Positions 47,065 to 56,350 of a stretch of DNA of 64,000 nucleotides are shown piece by piece. A program made the translations under genes and the position numbers. This stretch comes from Bacteroidia bacterium (GTDB taxonomy: Bacteria; Bacteroidota; Bacteroidia; B-17B0; Aurantibacillaceae). The notes beneath the pieces were generated by a model that was not told where the DNA came from, did no database searches, and worked only from the letters and a program-made list of their open reading frames with translations. Position 1 is the first letter of the stretch. Every line of letters starts with the position of its first letter. The DNA lies in contig JAEUTP010000015.1 in the NCBI GenBank assembly GCA_016787705.1, positions 1 to 64,000 on the forward strand, read 5' to 3'.

Positions 47065-47703
47065 TTGAAAATTTTCATCTATATCTATTACTTTCTTCGT
47101 TCTGCATTCATGCGTGGATTTATTAATGCCATCAAGCTTATCAGGGCTGAAGGGCCAAACGAAAAAAAGTATGGGATCAACACATCATCTATTAAAAAAA
47201 GCAATTCGGATGAGTTTTTTCATTACCAGGGAGCGGGTTATCTTGTATTATACAGAATCTTTGAGTTGGTAACGCCACATACAAAATTATTTGATTTTGT
47301 AGATATTGGCTGTGGTAAGGGCCGGCCGGTATTTGTAGCAGAATCGTTTGGTTATGATAATTTAACGGGAATTGATCTGGATAAAGAGCTGGTAGATGCG
47401 GCAAATAAAAATTTAAAAACTTACTTATTAAAGAGAAAAAAATCTAACATACAATTCATTCATGTAAATGCATTAGAATACAATTATAAAAATACCGCCA
47501 CGGTTTATTTTTTGTTTAACCCGTTTAATGAAGAGGTATTAAAAAAAGTGCTGACAAAAATAATATCTTCTACAACATCAGAAACCTGGTTTGTATATAT
47601 GAATCCGAAATATAAAAATGCGTTCACGCCAGATAAATTTGAGGTTGTAAAAGAATTAAAAACCAAAAGGTATTTGGAGGCAATGGTATATCACCTGAAA
47701 TAA
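47065..47703 (+). CDS. SAM-dependent methyltransferase, class I
   Basis: The 212-aa protein has the SAM-binding motif FVDIGCGKGRPVFVAESFGY (motif I) and GIDLD (motif II), followed by FLFNPFNEEVL. The substrate is unknown. The first start is a TTG at 47065, giving a hydrophobic MKIFIYIYYFLRSAF lead; the first ATG is at 47110. Which is used cannot be resolved. It stands alone between rsh and a palindromic repeat element. Confidence 0.75.
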   Translation: MKIFIYIYYFLRSAFMRGFINAIKLIRAEGPNEKKYGINTSSIKKSNSDEFFHYQGAGYLVLYRIFELVTPHTKLFDFVDIGCGKGRPVFVAESFGYDNLTGIDLDKELVDAANKNLKTYLLKRKKSNIQFIHVNALEYNYKNTATVYFLFNPFNEEVLKKVLTKIISSTTSETWFVYMNPKYKNAFTPDKFEVVKELKTKRYLEAMVYHLK

Positions 47704-47851
47704 GCCACAGATTACACTAATTTCACAAAGTATTATTCAAATAATTAAATTAGTGAAATTCTTGTTTTTTAAAGCGAAGTTTCGCTTTAAAAATTATTCC
47801 ACAAAACAATTGTGATCAATAAAATTTGTTTTAATCTGTGAAATTTGTGGC
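47704..47851. repeat. 148-bp palindromic repeat element
   Basis: The element starts directly after the methyltransferase stop with GCCACAGATTACAC and ends with GTGAAATTTGTGGC; its ends are imperfect inverted repeats of one another. The centre carries a 13-bp perfect inverted repeat (47766-47778 against 47781-47793, core AAAGCGAA-GT-TTCGCTTT) that can form a strong hairpin. Several copies of the word AATTTCAC/GTGAAATT lie between. This is the layout of small non-coding repeats (MITE/REP-like); no gene is inside. Confidence 0.65.
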
Positions 47852-47866
47852 TAAAAAAATTAAGCG

Positions 47867-47886
47867 CTTCCCGACTCTGTCCGAAG
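47867..47886 (-). terminator. Possible terminator after the sensor kinase gene
   Basis: On the minus strand CTTCGGAC and GTCGGGAAG can form an imperfect stem, followed by GCGCTTAATTTTTTTAG. It follows the stop at 47895 and sits beside the palindromic repeat. Modest support only. Confidence 0.35.
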
Positions 47887-47894
47887 TGACGGTA

Positions 47895-49397
47895 TTATTC
47901 TCTCTTCAAAGCAATTCTAAATGTTGTGCCTTTATTTAATTCACTTTTAAGAACAAAGATCTTTCCGTTATGATAGATCTCAATAATACGTTTGCACAAA
48001 CTTAATCCAAGCCCCCAGCCACGTTGTTTTGAAGTATAACCGGGCTCAAACACCGTTTTAAATTTTGATTTTGGAATTCCTTTTCCTGTATCTGAAATGT
48101 CTACAAATAAACCTTCTGGTACATCAATTAACGCTACTTCAATTTCGCCTTTACCTTCCATTGCATCGACTGCATTTTTGCAAATGTTTTCTATCACCCA
48201 TTCAAATAATGGAACAGATAAGTGTACCATTAAAGTTTCTTCCGGTAATTTTAAAGAATAAGTTGTATTCTTAGAAGTACGGTTCTTTAAATACTCAACC
48301 GCCTCAATCAACACTTGGTTAATGTTTGAAGAAACCAATGTTGGTTGTGAGCCGATTTTACTAAAGCGGTCGGTAATTGTGTTTAAACGTTTTACATCCT
48401 GCTGCATTTCATTAATGATGGATTCATCAACGCCTATTGAGCGCAAATGCTCATTCCAGGCCATTAAAGAGGAAAGCGGCGTACCTAATTGATGCGCTGT
48501 TTCTTTGCTCATGCCTACCCAAACCTGATCTTGCTCTGCTTTGCGGGCGGTGCTAAAAAGTATATATGCGATAATTAAAAATAACCCTATTACTCCAAAC
48601 TGTATGTATGGGTAATATTTGAGCTGCGTTAGTAATTCAGATGGCGCATAAAAAATATAATCACCAGGGCCTTCACCCAAATCAACTAATATTGGCGTAT
48701 TCTCTGAAGAAAGTTCTGCCAGTTTTAATTTTAATTTTTCTGGCGTGTTAATTTCAGCTGTGTCAATTTTCCCGGTCTCCAAAACTTTATCTTGTGCGTT
48801 GTTGGTATAAATTACGGGTACAGCAGCGGAGTTAACGGCTACTTCAGCAATAAAAGATTTTATTAAACTATCAAATACCAGTTTTATATCGCTAAATACA
48901 CGGCTGTCTTTATGATATAATTTTTGTTTTATGCCTTTATAAACATTTATCTCTACCGGCTGGTAAAGGTCTTTCATAATTTGCAATTGTTCTTTTAAAT
49001 AAACCGGATCTCTTTCTTTTGTTGAATCTAGATTTCTCGAGATCTGGATATTATCATTCTCATCTGTTAAAATTACCGGCACAGAGGTGTTTTCCTGTAG
49101 CACTTTTAAAACAAACGAAACATCCTGCGCATCAGCACTTAATTGTTTAGTAGCTTCTGCATATAACTCAGCTTTTTTTCTTTCGCCTGTTTTTATTTTT
49201 TCAAAAAGTTCATTGGTGAATTTTACCAGGTTAGCTTTTTTTTGAACGGCTTTTGCCCAAAGTTCTACTTTTTCTTTTTCGTTACGTGAGATCTTTTTTA
49301 CGAGATTTCGTGTATACCAAAGCGAGGCTATGATAATAAGTAAGGCAAAAGCTGCCAGGCCTAGTTTCCAACGTTGTTTTTGATTGTAAATACTCAC
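47895..49397 (-). CDS. Sensor histidine kinase
   Basis: The 500-aa protein has transmembrane helices at 11-28 and about 266-284 enclosing a periplasmic domain of about 235 residues. It then has a HisKA domain with H302 (SKETAHQLGTPLSSL) and a HATPase_c domain (N-box ENICKNAVDAMEG, DTGKGIP, GWGLGLSLCKRI). No HAMP or receiver domain follows, so the partner regulator is elsewhere. The signal sensed is unknown. No response regulator is adjacent. Confidence 0.88.
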   Translation of the reverse strand: MSIYNQKQRWKLGLAAFALLIIIASLWYTRNLVKKISRNEKEKVELWAKAVQKKANLVKFTNELFEKIKTGERKKAELYAEATKQLSADAQDVSFVLKVLQENTSVPVILTDENDNIQISRNLDSTKERDPVYLKEQLQIMKDLYQPVEINVYKGIKQKLYHKDSRVFSDIKLVFDSLIKSFIAEVAVNSAAVPVIYTNNAQDKVLETGKIDTAEINTPEKLKLKLAELSSENTPILVDLGEGPGDYIFYAPSELLTQLKYYPYIQFGVIGLFLIIAYILFSTARKAEQDQVWVGMSKETAHQLGTPLSSLMAWNEHLRSIGVDESIINEMQQDVKRLNTITDRFSKIGSQPTLVSSNINQVLIEAVEYLKNRTSKNTTYSLKLPEETLMVHLSVPLFEWVIENICKNAVDAMEGKGEIEVALIDVPEGLFVDISDTGKGIPKSKFKTVFEPGYTSKQRGWGLGLSLCKRIIEIYHNGKIFVLKSELNKGTTFRIALKRE

Positions 49398-49428
49398 GTA
49401 TAAAAATTATAAATTAAAGATACGGATT

Positions 49429-52044
49429 TTAAAAATCTTCGTCTTCTTCTTTTTTCTTCTTAGGTTCTAACGTTTTTTTGGGGGTATTATTGTTGGTTTT
49501 TTCTAATTCAAAAGCCTGGTCGGACTTTTCTTTCTTTTTTACAGAAATAGAATCCTTTTTAAAGAGTCCGAATTCTTCTTTAAGTAATTGCTTTAAATTT
49601 TGTTTCTCTTCCTTCAGATCTTTTTTAATGTTTTCCTTTAATCCCTTTCTATCATATTTAATTATCGGTTTGTCTACAGTGCCCGTCATTAAAATAAAAG
49701 CGCTGCGTTTGTTATCCGGATCATTCTCTACAGGGCCAAACTCTTCATCCACTTTGTGCTTGCGTTTTTTGGCAAGCAGTTCACTTATCAATAATTCAAT
49801 ATGATAATCAATCGCATTATCAAAAGTGTGAGAGCCCCAAAAAATTATATTTAAAGCAGAGTTTTTTAAAGAAGTACTTGGCAAATAAATAGTTTTGTTC
49901 TTGATTTCAACCACACTTTTTAATGTAGAGAATTTTATTTTTTGCAGGTCTTGAATGTCTACAAATTTTGAAAGGCTTAATAAAGGCTTAAAATCTATGA
50001 GCTCCCCTCTTTCAACAGATAGATCAATGTTTGAACGAACAGAATTAAGATCGGGCTCTAAGGCATTGCTCCAGCTTCCCGAAAATTCTACTGTAGCGGT
50101 TGCAAATCCTTTTAAATTCTTTTCCTGTAAAGTTGTTTGACCAAAATTGTTGAATTGAGAGAACATGTTGTTTATGTTTATGTTCTTTAGTTTACTTTGC
50201 AGCACAACATCCAGTTTGTTACCAGAATTATCAGCGTAAGCGTCTATTTCTGCTTCACCTTCCATAGTACTTAATTTCATTTCACTTACAATGGCCTTTT
50301 GGTCTTTAATTTCTATTTCGCCGGTAATAGATTGCGCTTCGAATTTTGCATAACTAAACTTTGCAATGGCGGCATTTAATTTAAATTGGATATTGTTTGG
50401 AATTAACGGGGCCGTTTTATCTTCAGAAGCTTTGTATTTCATCATAAAATCTTCGAGCTTTAAATAATTTGAAAATAAATTGCCGGTGATCATTAAAGGT
50501 GCTGTTTTGTCAGAGAGATAATTGAATATGCCCGGAATCTTTGCATTTAAGGATATATCAGAGCTTCCGCGTTTTAACTTAAGATCTTTTACTTCAACCT
50601 CTCTTTCTTTTGCTGTAACCGAACAATTCTCCACGGCAAAAACAGTTTCATCATTTTTAAACTGAGCTTCTAAATTTGTAACGCTTGCATCAAGATTTAA
50701 TTTTACTTTATTCGAGAAGGTTTTATTATTAAGATCAATTAACAAACCTTCTACCTCAGAATTTATTCTAAGATTTCCTTTTAATTTTGTTAAGGTATCT
50801 ATTGGCCAAAAGTTTTGCAAATTCTCAAGATTAGCGGTTGCGTCTATTAAAAAATGAATGAAAGGATTTGAAAAATCTTTTATTATAAAATTTCCTTTCA
50901 GCTCGTCATTATTTATTTTTAAATATACGTTGGTAAGATCGAGCTGCGAGGAAACTTTCGAATAATTTAGTTTTCCGTCAATATTTACATTTTGTGCGGT
51001 TGTAGATGTTGGTTTGTAAGTTATTTCTCCATTCTTAATTCCAAATTCACTTAAACATTTAAAATCGTTTTTGCCGCTATATGTCAAATTTCCTTTAGCA
51101 TAAAAATCACCATTACTTTTATATTCATTTGTTTTTTGCTGCTGATCTTCCGGCAATAATGACAAAAGTGTGTTAATATCCAGATTTGAAGCTTCATAAT
51201 TTACATTCGCGTTTTGCAAACTATCGCTATAAATAAAACTACCGCTTAGGTTAAACAACATACTGTTTAAGCTTAAACTTGTTTTTTCAAATAAATAAGT
51301 GTTATCTTTTACTTGCAGTTTAACATCTAGATTACAGTTCTTATTTTTTAAGAATGTTTTTTTACTTTGTGCTATTTGATTAATAAATATTTTGCCTTCA
51401 GATGTCATATCGTATTCACTTTCACTAAAAGCACCTTTAAAATCCAGTTCTTTTATTAAAAGATCGGTTTTAAATATCTTTTGTTTATCTCGATAAATAA
51501 TGTGGCAATTTTTTAGCTGAATAAGATCCAGCTTAAAGTTTATAGAGTCGCTTTTATTACTTCCTTGTTCCGGTTCTTCCCAAAAAATATAATTTGGCCT
51601 GCCCGCTTTTGTTAACCCCGGTTTGGCAATTGCGTTTTTTAAAGTGATCTTTTTGATATCATATCTTTTATGCCACAAATCACTTATGTCGAAATGTAAA
51701 TTCAATTGTTCGGCAAACAAAAGCGTGTCGCGTTTTTTTATTTGCAATGCCTCTAACATTAAAACATCTTTAAACTCCATTGAGCAATCAGGAAATGTTT
51801 TTATGATGGTAAGATCAATGTTCTTTGGATCGATTGTAACTTCTGACTTGAGATGTTTGTTTATTTCTCCAAGAAGGGCAGCTTTTACTTCATCCTGATA
51901 AATGAAAAGCAGACCTACCAATGCACCACAAATAAAAATAAATACAAAGACCAGCCATAAAATTATTTTTATGAGCCGCTTAAAAATGGGTTTCTTTTTT
52001 GGTGCTATTTCGGGGCTAAATTCCAATACAGTAAATGTCAGCAA
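49429..52044 (-). CDS. AsmA-like inner-membrane protein
   Basis: The 871-aa protein has one N-terminal transmembrane helix (LIKIILWLVFVFIFICGALVGLLFIY), then a very long beta-rich region with the AsmA/TamB-type pattern (KSEVTIDPKNIDLTII; repeated beta-strand units) and a Lys/Glu-rich C-terminal tail (last 80 residues). AsmA-like proteins bridge the periplasm and move phospholipids. No ATG precedes the transmembrane helix, so a TTG at 52044 or 52026 is the likely start. The charged tail is longer than I expect for AsmA and may be disordered. Confidence 0.75.
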   Translation of the reverse strand: MLTFTVLEFSPEIAPKKKPIFKRLIKIILWLVFVFIFICGALVGLLFIYQDEVKAALLGEINKHLKSEVTIDPKNIDLTIIKTFPDCSMEFKDVLMLEALQIKKRDTLLFAEQLNLHFDISDLWHKRYDIKKITLKNAIAKPGLTKAGRPNYIFWEEPEQGSNKSDSINFKLDLIQLKNCHIIYRDKQKIFKTDLLIKELDFKGAFSESEYDMTSEGKIFINQIAQSKKTFLKNKNCNLDVKLQVKDNTYLFEKTSLSLNSMLFNLSGSFIYSDSLQNANVNYEASNLDINTLLSLLPEDQQQKTNEYKSNGDFYAKGNLTYSGKNDFKCLSEFGIKNGEITYKPTSTTAQNVNIDGKLNYSKVSSQLDLTNVYLKINNDELKGNFIIKDFSNPFIHFLIDATANLENLQNFWPIDTLTKLKGNLRINSEVEGLLIDLNNKTFSNKVKLNLDASVTNLEAQFKNDETVFAVENCSVTAKEREVEVKDLKLKRGSSDISLNAKIPGIFNYLSDKTAPLMITGNLFSNYLKLEDFMMKYKASEDKTAPLIPNNIQFKLNAAIAKFSYAKFEAQSITGEIEIKDQKAIVSEMKLSTMEGEAEIDAYADNSGNKLDVVLQSKLKNININNMFSQFNNFGQTTLQEKNLKGFATATVEFSGSWSNALEPDLNSVRSNIDLSVERGELIDFKPLLSLSKFVDIQDLQKIKFSTLKSVVEIKNKTIYLPSTSLKNSALNIIFWGSHTFDNAIDYHIELLISELLAKKRKHKVDEEFGPVENDPDNKRSAFILMTGTVDKPIIKYDRKGLKENIKKDLKEEKQNLKQLLKEEFGLFKKDSISVKKKEKSDQAFELEKTNNNTPKKTLEPKKKKEEDEDF

Positions 52045-52119
52045 AACTATAACACCTGCTATGGTTTTAGTTACTAGAAATAAACAATTGGCTTTTTATA
52101 AATTATTGCCAGTTTTTTC

Positions 52120-53187
52120 TCATTTAATGATGAGTTTTTGAAAAAGACCATCCTGTGATTCGGAGCCTGAAATAATGTAAATACCTCTTTCAAGGCCTGT
52201 CGTAAGAATTTCATTTATCGCAGGAGCTTCTGCTTTTAAGAGTATTTCTTTTATCTGTCTTCCACTTATATCGTAAATAAAAATACTTTTACTCAGGGGC
52301 AATTTATCATACCCTATTTTTATCTGATCAGGCATTTGATTTATCCAAAAAGAGGCAACCACATTCTTAAAATCTACGGCTATTGCCTTATGCGTATCAA
52401 TAGTGCCATCAAAATCTACATTTTTTAAGCGGTAATAATTAATTCCCCTTATTGGATTGTTATCATAATTAAAATAAGAAAGGTTATTATTTCCGGCTGA
52501 TGTGGCAAGAGAAGCAATAGTATTTAAGGGTTTGAAATTTATGCCGTCTGTACTTTTTTCAAGAAGGTAATAGGCCACATTCCTTTCGGTTGAAACCTCC
52601 CATTTTAAAAGTACCTGATCTTGCAAAGGCTCGGCATAAAAATCTTTTAATGTTATTGGCAACACGCCATTACAACCAGAGCCACAGGTTCCGGTCAAAG
52701 TAATTGTCCAGGTAATTATTTCATCACGCCTGTCCGCAACACCGCCAACAGCAAAACTGCCTCCTGTTTGAGTAAAACTCATGGTAATATCCATATTGCC
52801 AGAGCCGTTAGTTGTGGTAGGATTGGGTGCAGATGAAAAGCTGCCTCCAAATCCTTGTAAGAATAATTGATCACCGGCATCCGCGCCAGACGATGGACAG
52901 GACGCTCCCCGCTTTTTAAATTCCGCAACAATTTCTGCAGTACATCCTGCCGGTAAGGTAAAATTAGTTACCAATGTTTGTGAAGGACAGCTTCCGGTAA
53001 TTGCAGTGCCGTTACATTGGGTGCCAAAAAAATTATACGCGGTTAAGTTACAGCCAGAGATACATCCATTTGCACAAGCGGTACCAAGGCTCATACCTCC
53101 GTTTAAAGTACAACCGGAAGTTGAAATTTGCGGCAAAGCAATTTTTGCAATTACTAAAAAAAGAAATATATAAAAAACCCTTTTCAA
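52120..53187 (-). CDS. Cys-rich secreted protein with T9SS C-terminal domain
   Basis: The 355-aa protein has a signal peptide (1-19). The N-terminal part (20-175) contains about ten cysteines and Gly/Ser/Thr-rich text, consistent with disulphide-stabilised, possibly adhesive structure. It is followed by a beta-sandwich of the Fn3-like cargo type (KDFYAEPLQDQVLLKWEV ... YRLKNVDFDGT) and a T9SS sorting domain (KSIFIYDISGRQIKEIL ... GIYIISG). Its N-terminal domain gave no family. It stands alone downstream of the AsmA-like gene. Confidence 0.7.
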   Translation of the reverse strand: MKRVFYIFLFLVIAKIALPQISTSGCTLNGGMSLGTACANGCISGCNLTAYNFFGTQCNGTAITGSCPSQTLVTNFTLPAGCTAEIVAEFKKRGASCPSSGADAGDQLFLQGFGGSFSSAPNPTTTNGSGNMDITMSFTQTGGSFAVGGVADRRDEIITWTITLTGTCGSGCNGVLPITLKDFYAEPLQDQVLLKWEVSTERNVAYYLLEKSTDGINFKPLNTIASLATSAGNNNLSYFNYDNNPIRGINYYRLKNVDFDGTIDTHKAIAVDFKNVVASFWINQMPDQIKIGYDKLPLSKSIFIYDISGRQIKEILLKAEAPAINEILTTGLERGIYIISGSESQDGLFQKLIIK

Positions 53188-53439
53188 TCTGTTTCAATTA
53201 TTTAAAACTAAAAAGCGGTTAAGAAATCTTTGATAAGAAAAATAAGGGGTCAAAGTCCTTTAGGGTGTTCACTTTTGTGAGTGCAGTATAAAATTAGAAT
53301 ATTTAAAGCACCCAGGTGTTTTTTAGATATTAAGTAAATATTAACTTTTTTTGTTTTTTGACTATTTTTTTGGCTTGATAATTGTTAAAATAAGCGTAAT
53401 GATTTCCAACTAAAGAGGGAAAATTGTAAATTTAATATC

Positions 53440-54051
53440 ATGAAAAAAGCCTTATTATCCTTAACGCTTGGTGTTGCCGCTTTGGCCGCCGTTTCGTTTG
53501 TTAACTCGCCACCCGAAGAACTGGCTCTGAATGCTGCTATTCCGCAAGGTGATTATAAGATGAAAGATGTGAGTGGAAAAACCACTTCATTAAATGACAT
53601 TAAAACGGCAAAAGGATTGTTAGTGATCTTTAGTTGTAACACCTGCCCCTACGTTAAATTAAGCGAAGCCCGTATTAAAGAATACTCTGATTATTGTTTG
53701 GCTAATGGCGTAGGCTGTGCTTTAATAAATAGTAACGAAGCGCAACGTACAGAAGATGATAGCTTTGATAAAATGACTGCTTATTATTCTTCTCAAAAAT
53801 TAAAATGTATTTATGCTGTTGACGAGAAAAGTGCTTTGGCAAATGCTTTTGGTGCTACGCGTACACCGCAATGCTTTTTATTTAATGCGAAAGGATTGAT
53901 CTACAAAGGAGCTATTGATGATAATGTAAAAGACGCTGCGGCTGTAAAAGTTCCTTATTTAAAAGATGCGCTGGCTTCGTTATTAAAGAACGAAACTCCA
54001 AAAATGCAGGAAACCAAATCTATTGGTTGTACTATTAAGCGTGTAGAATAA
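53440..54051 (+). CDS. Thioredoxin-like (AhpC/TSA-type) exported protein
   Basis: The 203-aa protein has a signal peptide (residues 1-20; MKKALLSLTLGVAALAAVSF) and a thioredoxin fold whose active-site motif is C66-N-T-C69 in FSCNTCPYVK. The cis-proline loop appears in TRTPQCFLF. It resembles the redoxins of Bacteroidota that work in the periplasm, with the CxxC pointing to disulphide exchange. A terminator follows the gene. Confidence 0.8.
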   Translation: MKKALLSLTLGVAALAAVSFVNSPPEELALNAAIPQGDYKMKDVSGKTTSLNDIKTAKGLLVIFSCNTCPYVKLSEARIKEYSDYCLANGVGCALINSNEAQRTEDDSFDKMTAYYSSQKLKCIYAVDEKSALANAFGATRTPQCFLFNAKGLIYKGAIDDNVKDAAAVKVPYLKDALASLLKNETPKMQETKSIGCTIKRVE

Positions 54052-54073
54052 AATTAAACTAAAAAGATATATG

Positions 54074-54317
<244 letters not shown>

Positions 54318-54328
54318 AATTTTTAATT

Positions 54329-56350
54329 ATGTCAACAACCACCAGCATTTCATTTAAAGACTTAATATTACAAGGTATACCTCAGCAATTACCCGAGTCA
54401 AAACCGTACGAAAGTACAATTAATCATGCTCCCAAGCGTAAAGCTATTTTAAGCGCTAACGAAAAAAAGTTAGCTATTCGTAATGCCTTACGCTATTTCG
54501 ATGCAAAGGATCATGTTGTTTTAGCAAAAGAATTTGCTCATGAGTTAAAAACTTATGGACGCATTTACATGCACCGTTTTAGACCCGATTATAAAATTTA
54601 CGCCCGACCAATTTTAGAGTATCCTCACAAAAGCTTGCAGGCTGCGGCTATCATGCATATGCTAAGCAATAATTTAGATTATGCTGTGGCACAACATCCC
54701 CACGAATTAATTACTTATGGTGGCAATGGGGCAGTGTTTCAAAACTGGGCCCAGTATTTATTAACCATGCAGTACTTAGCTACAATGACCGACGAGCAAA
54801 CACTTGTTTTATATAGTGGCCACCCTATGGGTTTGTTTCCTTCGCATAAAGATGCGCCTCGCGTGGTTGTTACCAATGGTATGATGATACCGAATTACAG
54901 CAAGCCGGATGATTGGGAAAAATTTAATGCGCTTGGCGTAACACAATACGGGCAAATGACAGCCGGTAGCTTTATGTATATTGGACCGCAAGGTATTGTA
55001 CACGGCACAACCATAACCGTTATGAACGCGGCGCGTAAAAAATTTAAAACCGAAGAAGACCGAAAAGGTAAACTTTTTGTTACCTGTGGTCTTGGAGGCA
55101 TGAGTGGCGCTCAACCTAAAGCAGCAAAAATTGCCGGCTTAGTTTCTATTACTGCAGAGATAAATCCGAAGGCTGTAAAAACACGCCATACGCAGGGTTG
55201 GGTAGACGAAGTGTTTTCTGATTTGGATAAACTAATTGCAAGAACAAAAACAGCACAACAACATAAAGAAGCGGTAAGTCTAGCTTATGAAGGTAATGTG
55301 GTTGATTTGTGGGAACGCTTGGTAAAAGAAAACATGACTGTAGATATTGGCAGCGATCAAACATCTTTACATAATCCGTGGGCGGGAGGTTATTATCCTG
55401 CGGGTTTTTCGTTAGAAGAAAGCAATAAAATGATGGCTGAACAGCCGGAGCAATTTAAACAAGAAGTTCAAAAAACTTTAGTACGCCATATTAATGCGGT
55501 TAATACTTTAACGGGTAATGGTATGTACTTTTTTGATTATGGCAATGCCTTTTTATTAGAAGTATCGCGTGCTGGCGGAGATGTTTTTTCAAATAAAGAA
55601 GCTGGAGAATTTAAATATAAAAGCTATGTTCAGGATATTTTAGGGCCAATGTGTTTTGATTTTGGTTTTGGCCCGTTTAGATGGGTGTGCACCTCGGCAA
55701 AGCCGGAAGACCTTGATATGACTGATAAACTGGCACAGGAGGTTTTAGAAGAAATTTACAAAACAGCACCTGGTGAAATTAAACAGCAATTGCACGATAA
55801 TATTGTTTGGATAAAAGATGCGCAGCAAAACAATTTAGTTGTTGGTTCGCAGGCGCGCATTTTATATGCCGATAGCGAAGGCCGTATTAAAATTGCGAAG
55901 GCTATAAACAAAGCTATTAAAGAAGGACAAATTACAGCGCCTGTTGTTTTGGGAAGAGATCATCATGATGTAAGCGGAACAGATAGTCCATACCGTGAAA
56001 CTTCTAACATTTATGATGGCAGTAAATTTACTGCAGATATGGCCGTACAAAATTTTGTTGGCGATGCGTTTCGCGGTGCAACATGGATAAGCCTGCACAA
56101 TGGTGGTGGCGTGGGTTGGGGCGAAGTAATAAACGGAGGCTTTGGGTTGGTGTTAGATGGAAGCGATGATGCCGAAAAACGATTGGAGCAAATGCTGTTT
56201 TGGGACGTGAACAATGGCATTTCGCGCAGAGCATGGGCACGTAATGATGAAGCCTTATTTGCCATTAAACGCGAAATGGAGCGTACGCCGAATTTAAAAG
56301 TAACCCTTCCAAACCTAGTAAATGATAATTTGTTGGAAGGTTTAATTTAG
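54329..56350 (+). CDS. hutU: Urocanate hydratase
   Basis: The 673-aa enzyme converts urocanate to imidazolone propionate in histidine breakdown, using tightly bound NAD as an electrophile. Seen: QNWAQYLLTMQYLATM, the NAD-binding GLGGMSGAQPKA, the active-site segment FDFGFGPFRWVCTSAKPEDL with its cysteine, and GSQARILYADSEGR. It is about 120 residues longer than the classical enzyme, matching the long form. The other hut genes are not in the window. Its 3' end overlaps the convergent kgtP gene by 9 nt. Confidence 0.93.
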   Translation: MSTTTSISFKDLILQGIPQQLPESKPYESTINHAPKRKAILSANEKKLAIRNALRYFDAKDHVVLAKEFAHELKTYGRIYMHRFRPDYKIYARPILEYPHKSLQAAAIMHMLSNNLDYAVAQHPHELITYGGNGAVFQNWAQYLLTMQYLATMTDEQTLVLYSGHPMGLFPSHKDAPRVVVTNGMMIPNYSKPDDWEKFNALGVTQYGQMTAGSFMYIGPQGIVHGTTITVMNAARKKFKTEEDRKGKLFVTCGLGGMSGAQPKAAKIAGLVSITAEINPKAVKTRHTQGWVDEVFSDLDKLIARTKTAQQHKEAVSLAYEGNVVDLWERLVKENMTVDIGSDQTSLHNPWAGGYYPAGFSLEESNKMMAEQPEQFKQEVQKTLVRHINAVNTLTGNGMYFFDYGNAFLLEVSRAGGDVFSNKEAGEFKYKSYVQDILGPMCFDFGFGPFRWVCTSAKPEDLDMTDKLAQEVLEEIYKTAPGEIKQQLHDNIVWIKDAQQNNLVVGSQARILYADSEGRIKIAKAINKAIKEGQITAPVVLGRDHHDVSGTDSPYRETSNIYDGSKFTADMAVQNFVGDAFRGATWISLHNGGGVGWGEVINGGFGLVLDGSDDAEKRLEQMLFWDVNNGISRRAWARNDEALFAIKREMERTPNLKVTLPNLVNDNLLEGLI

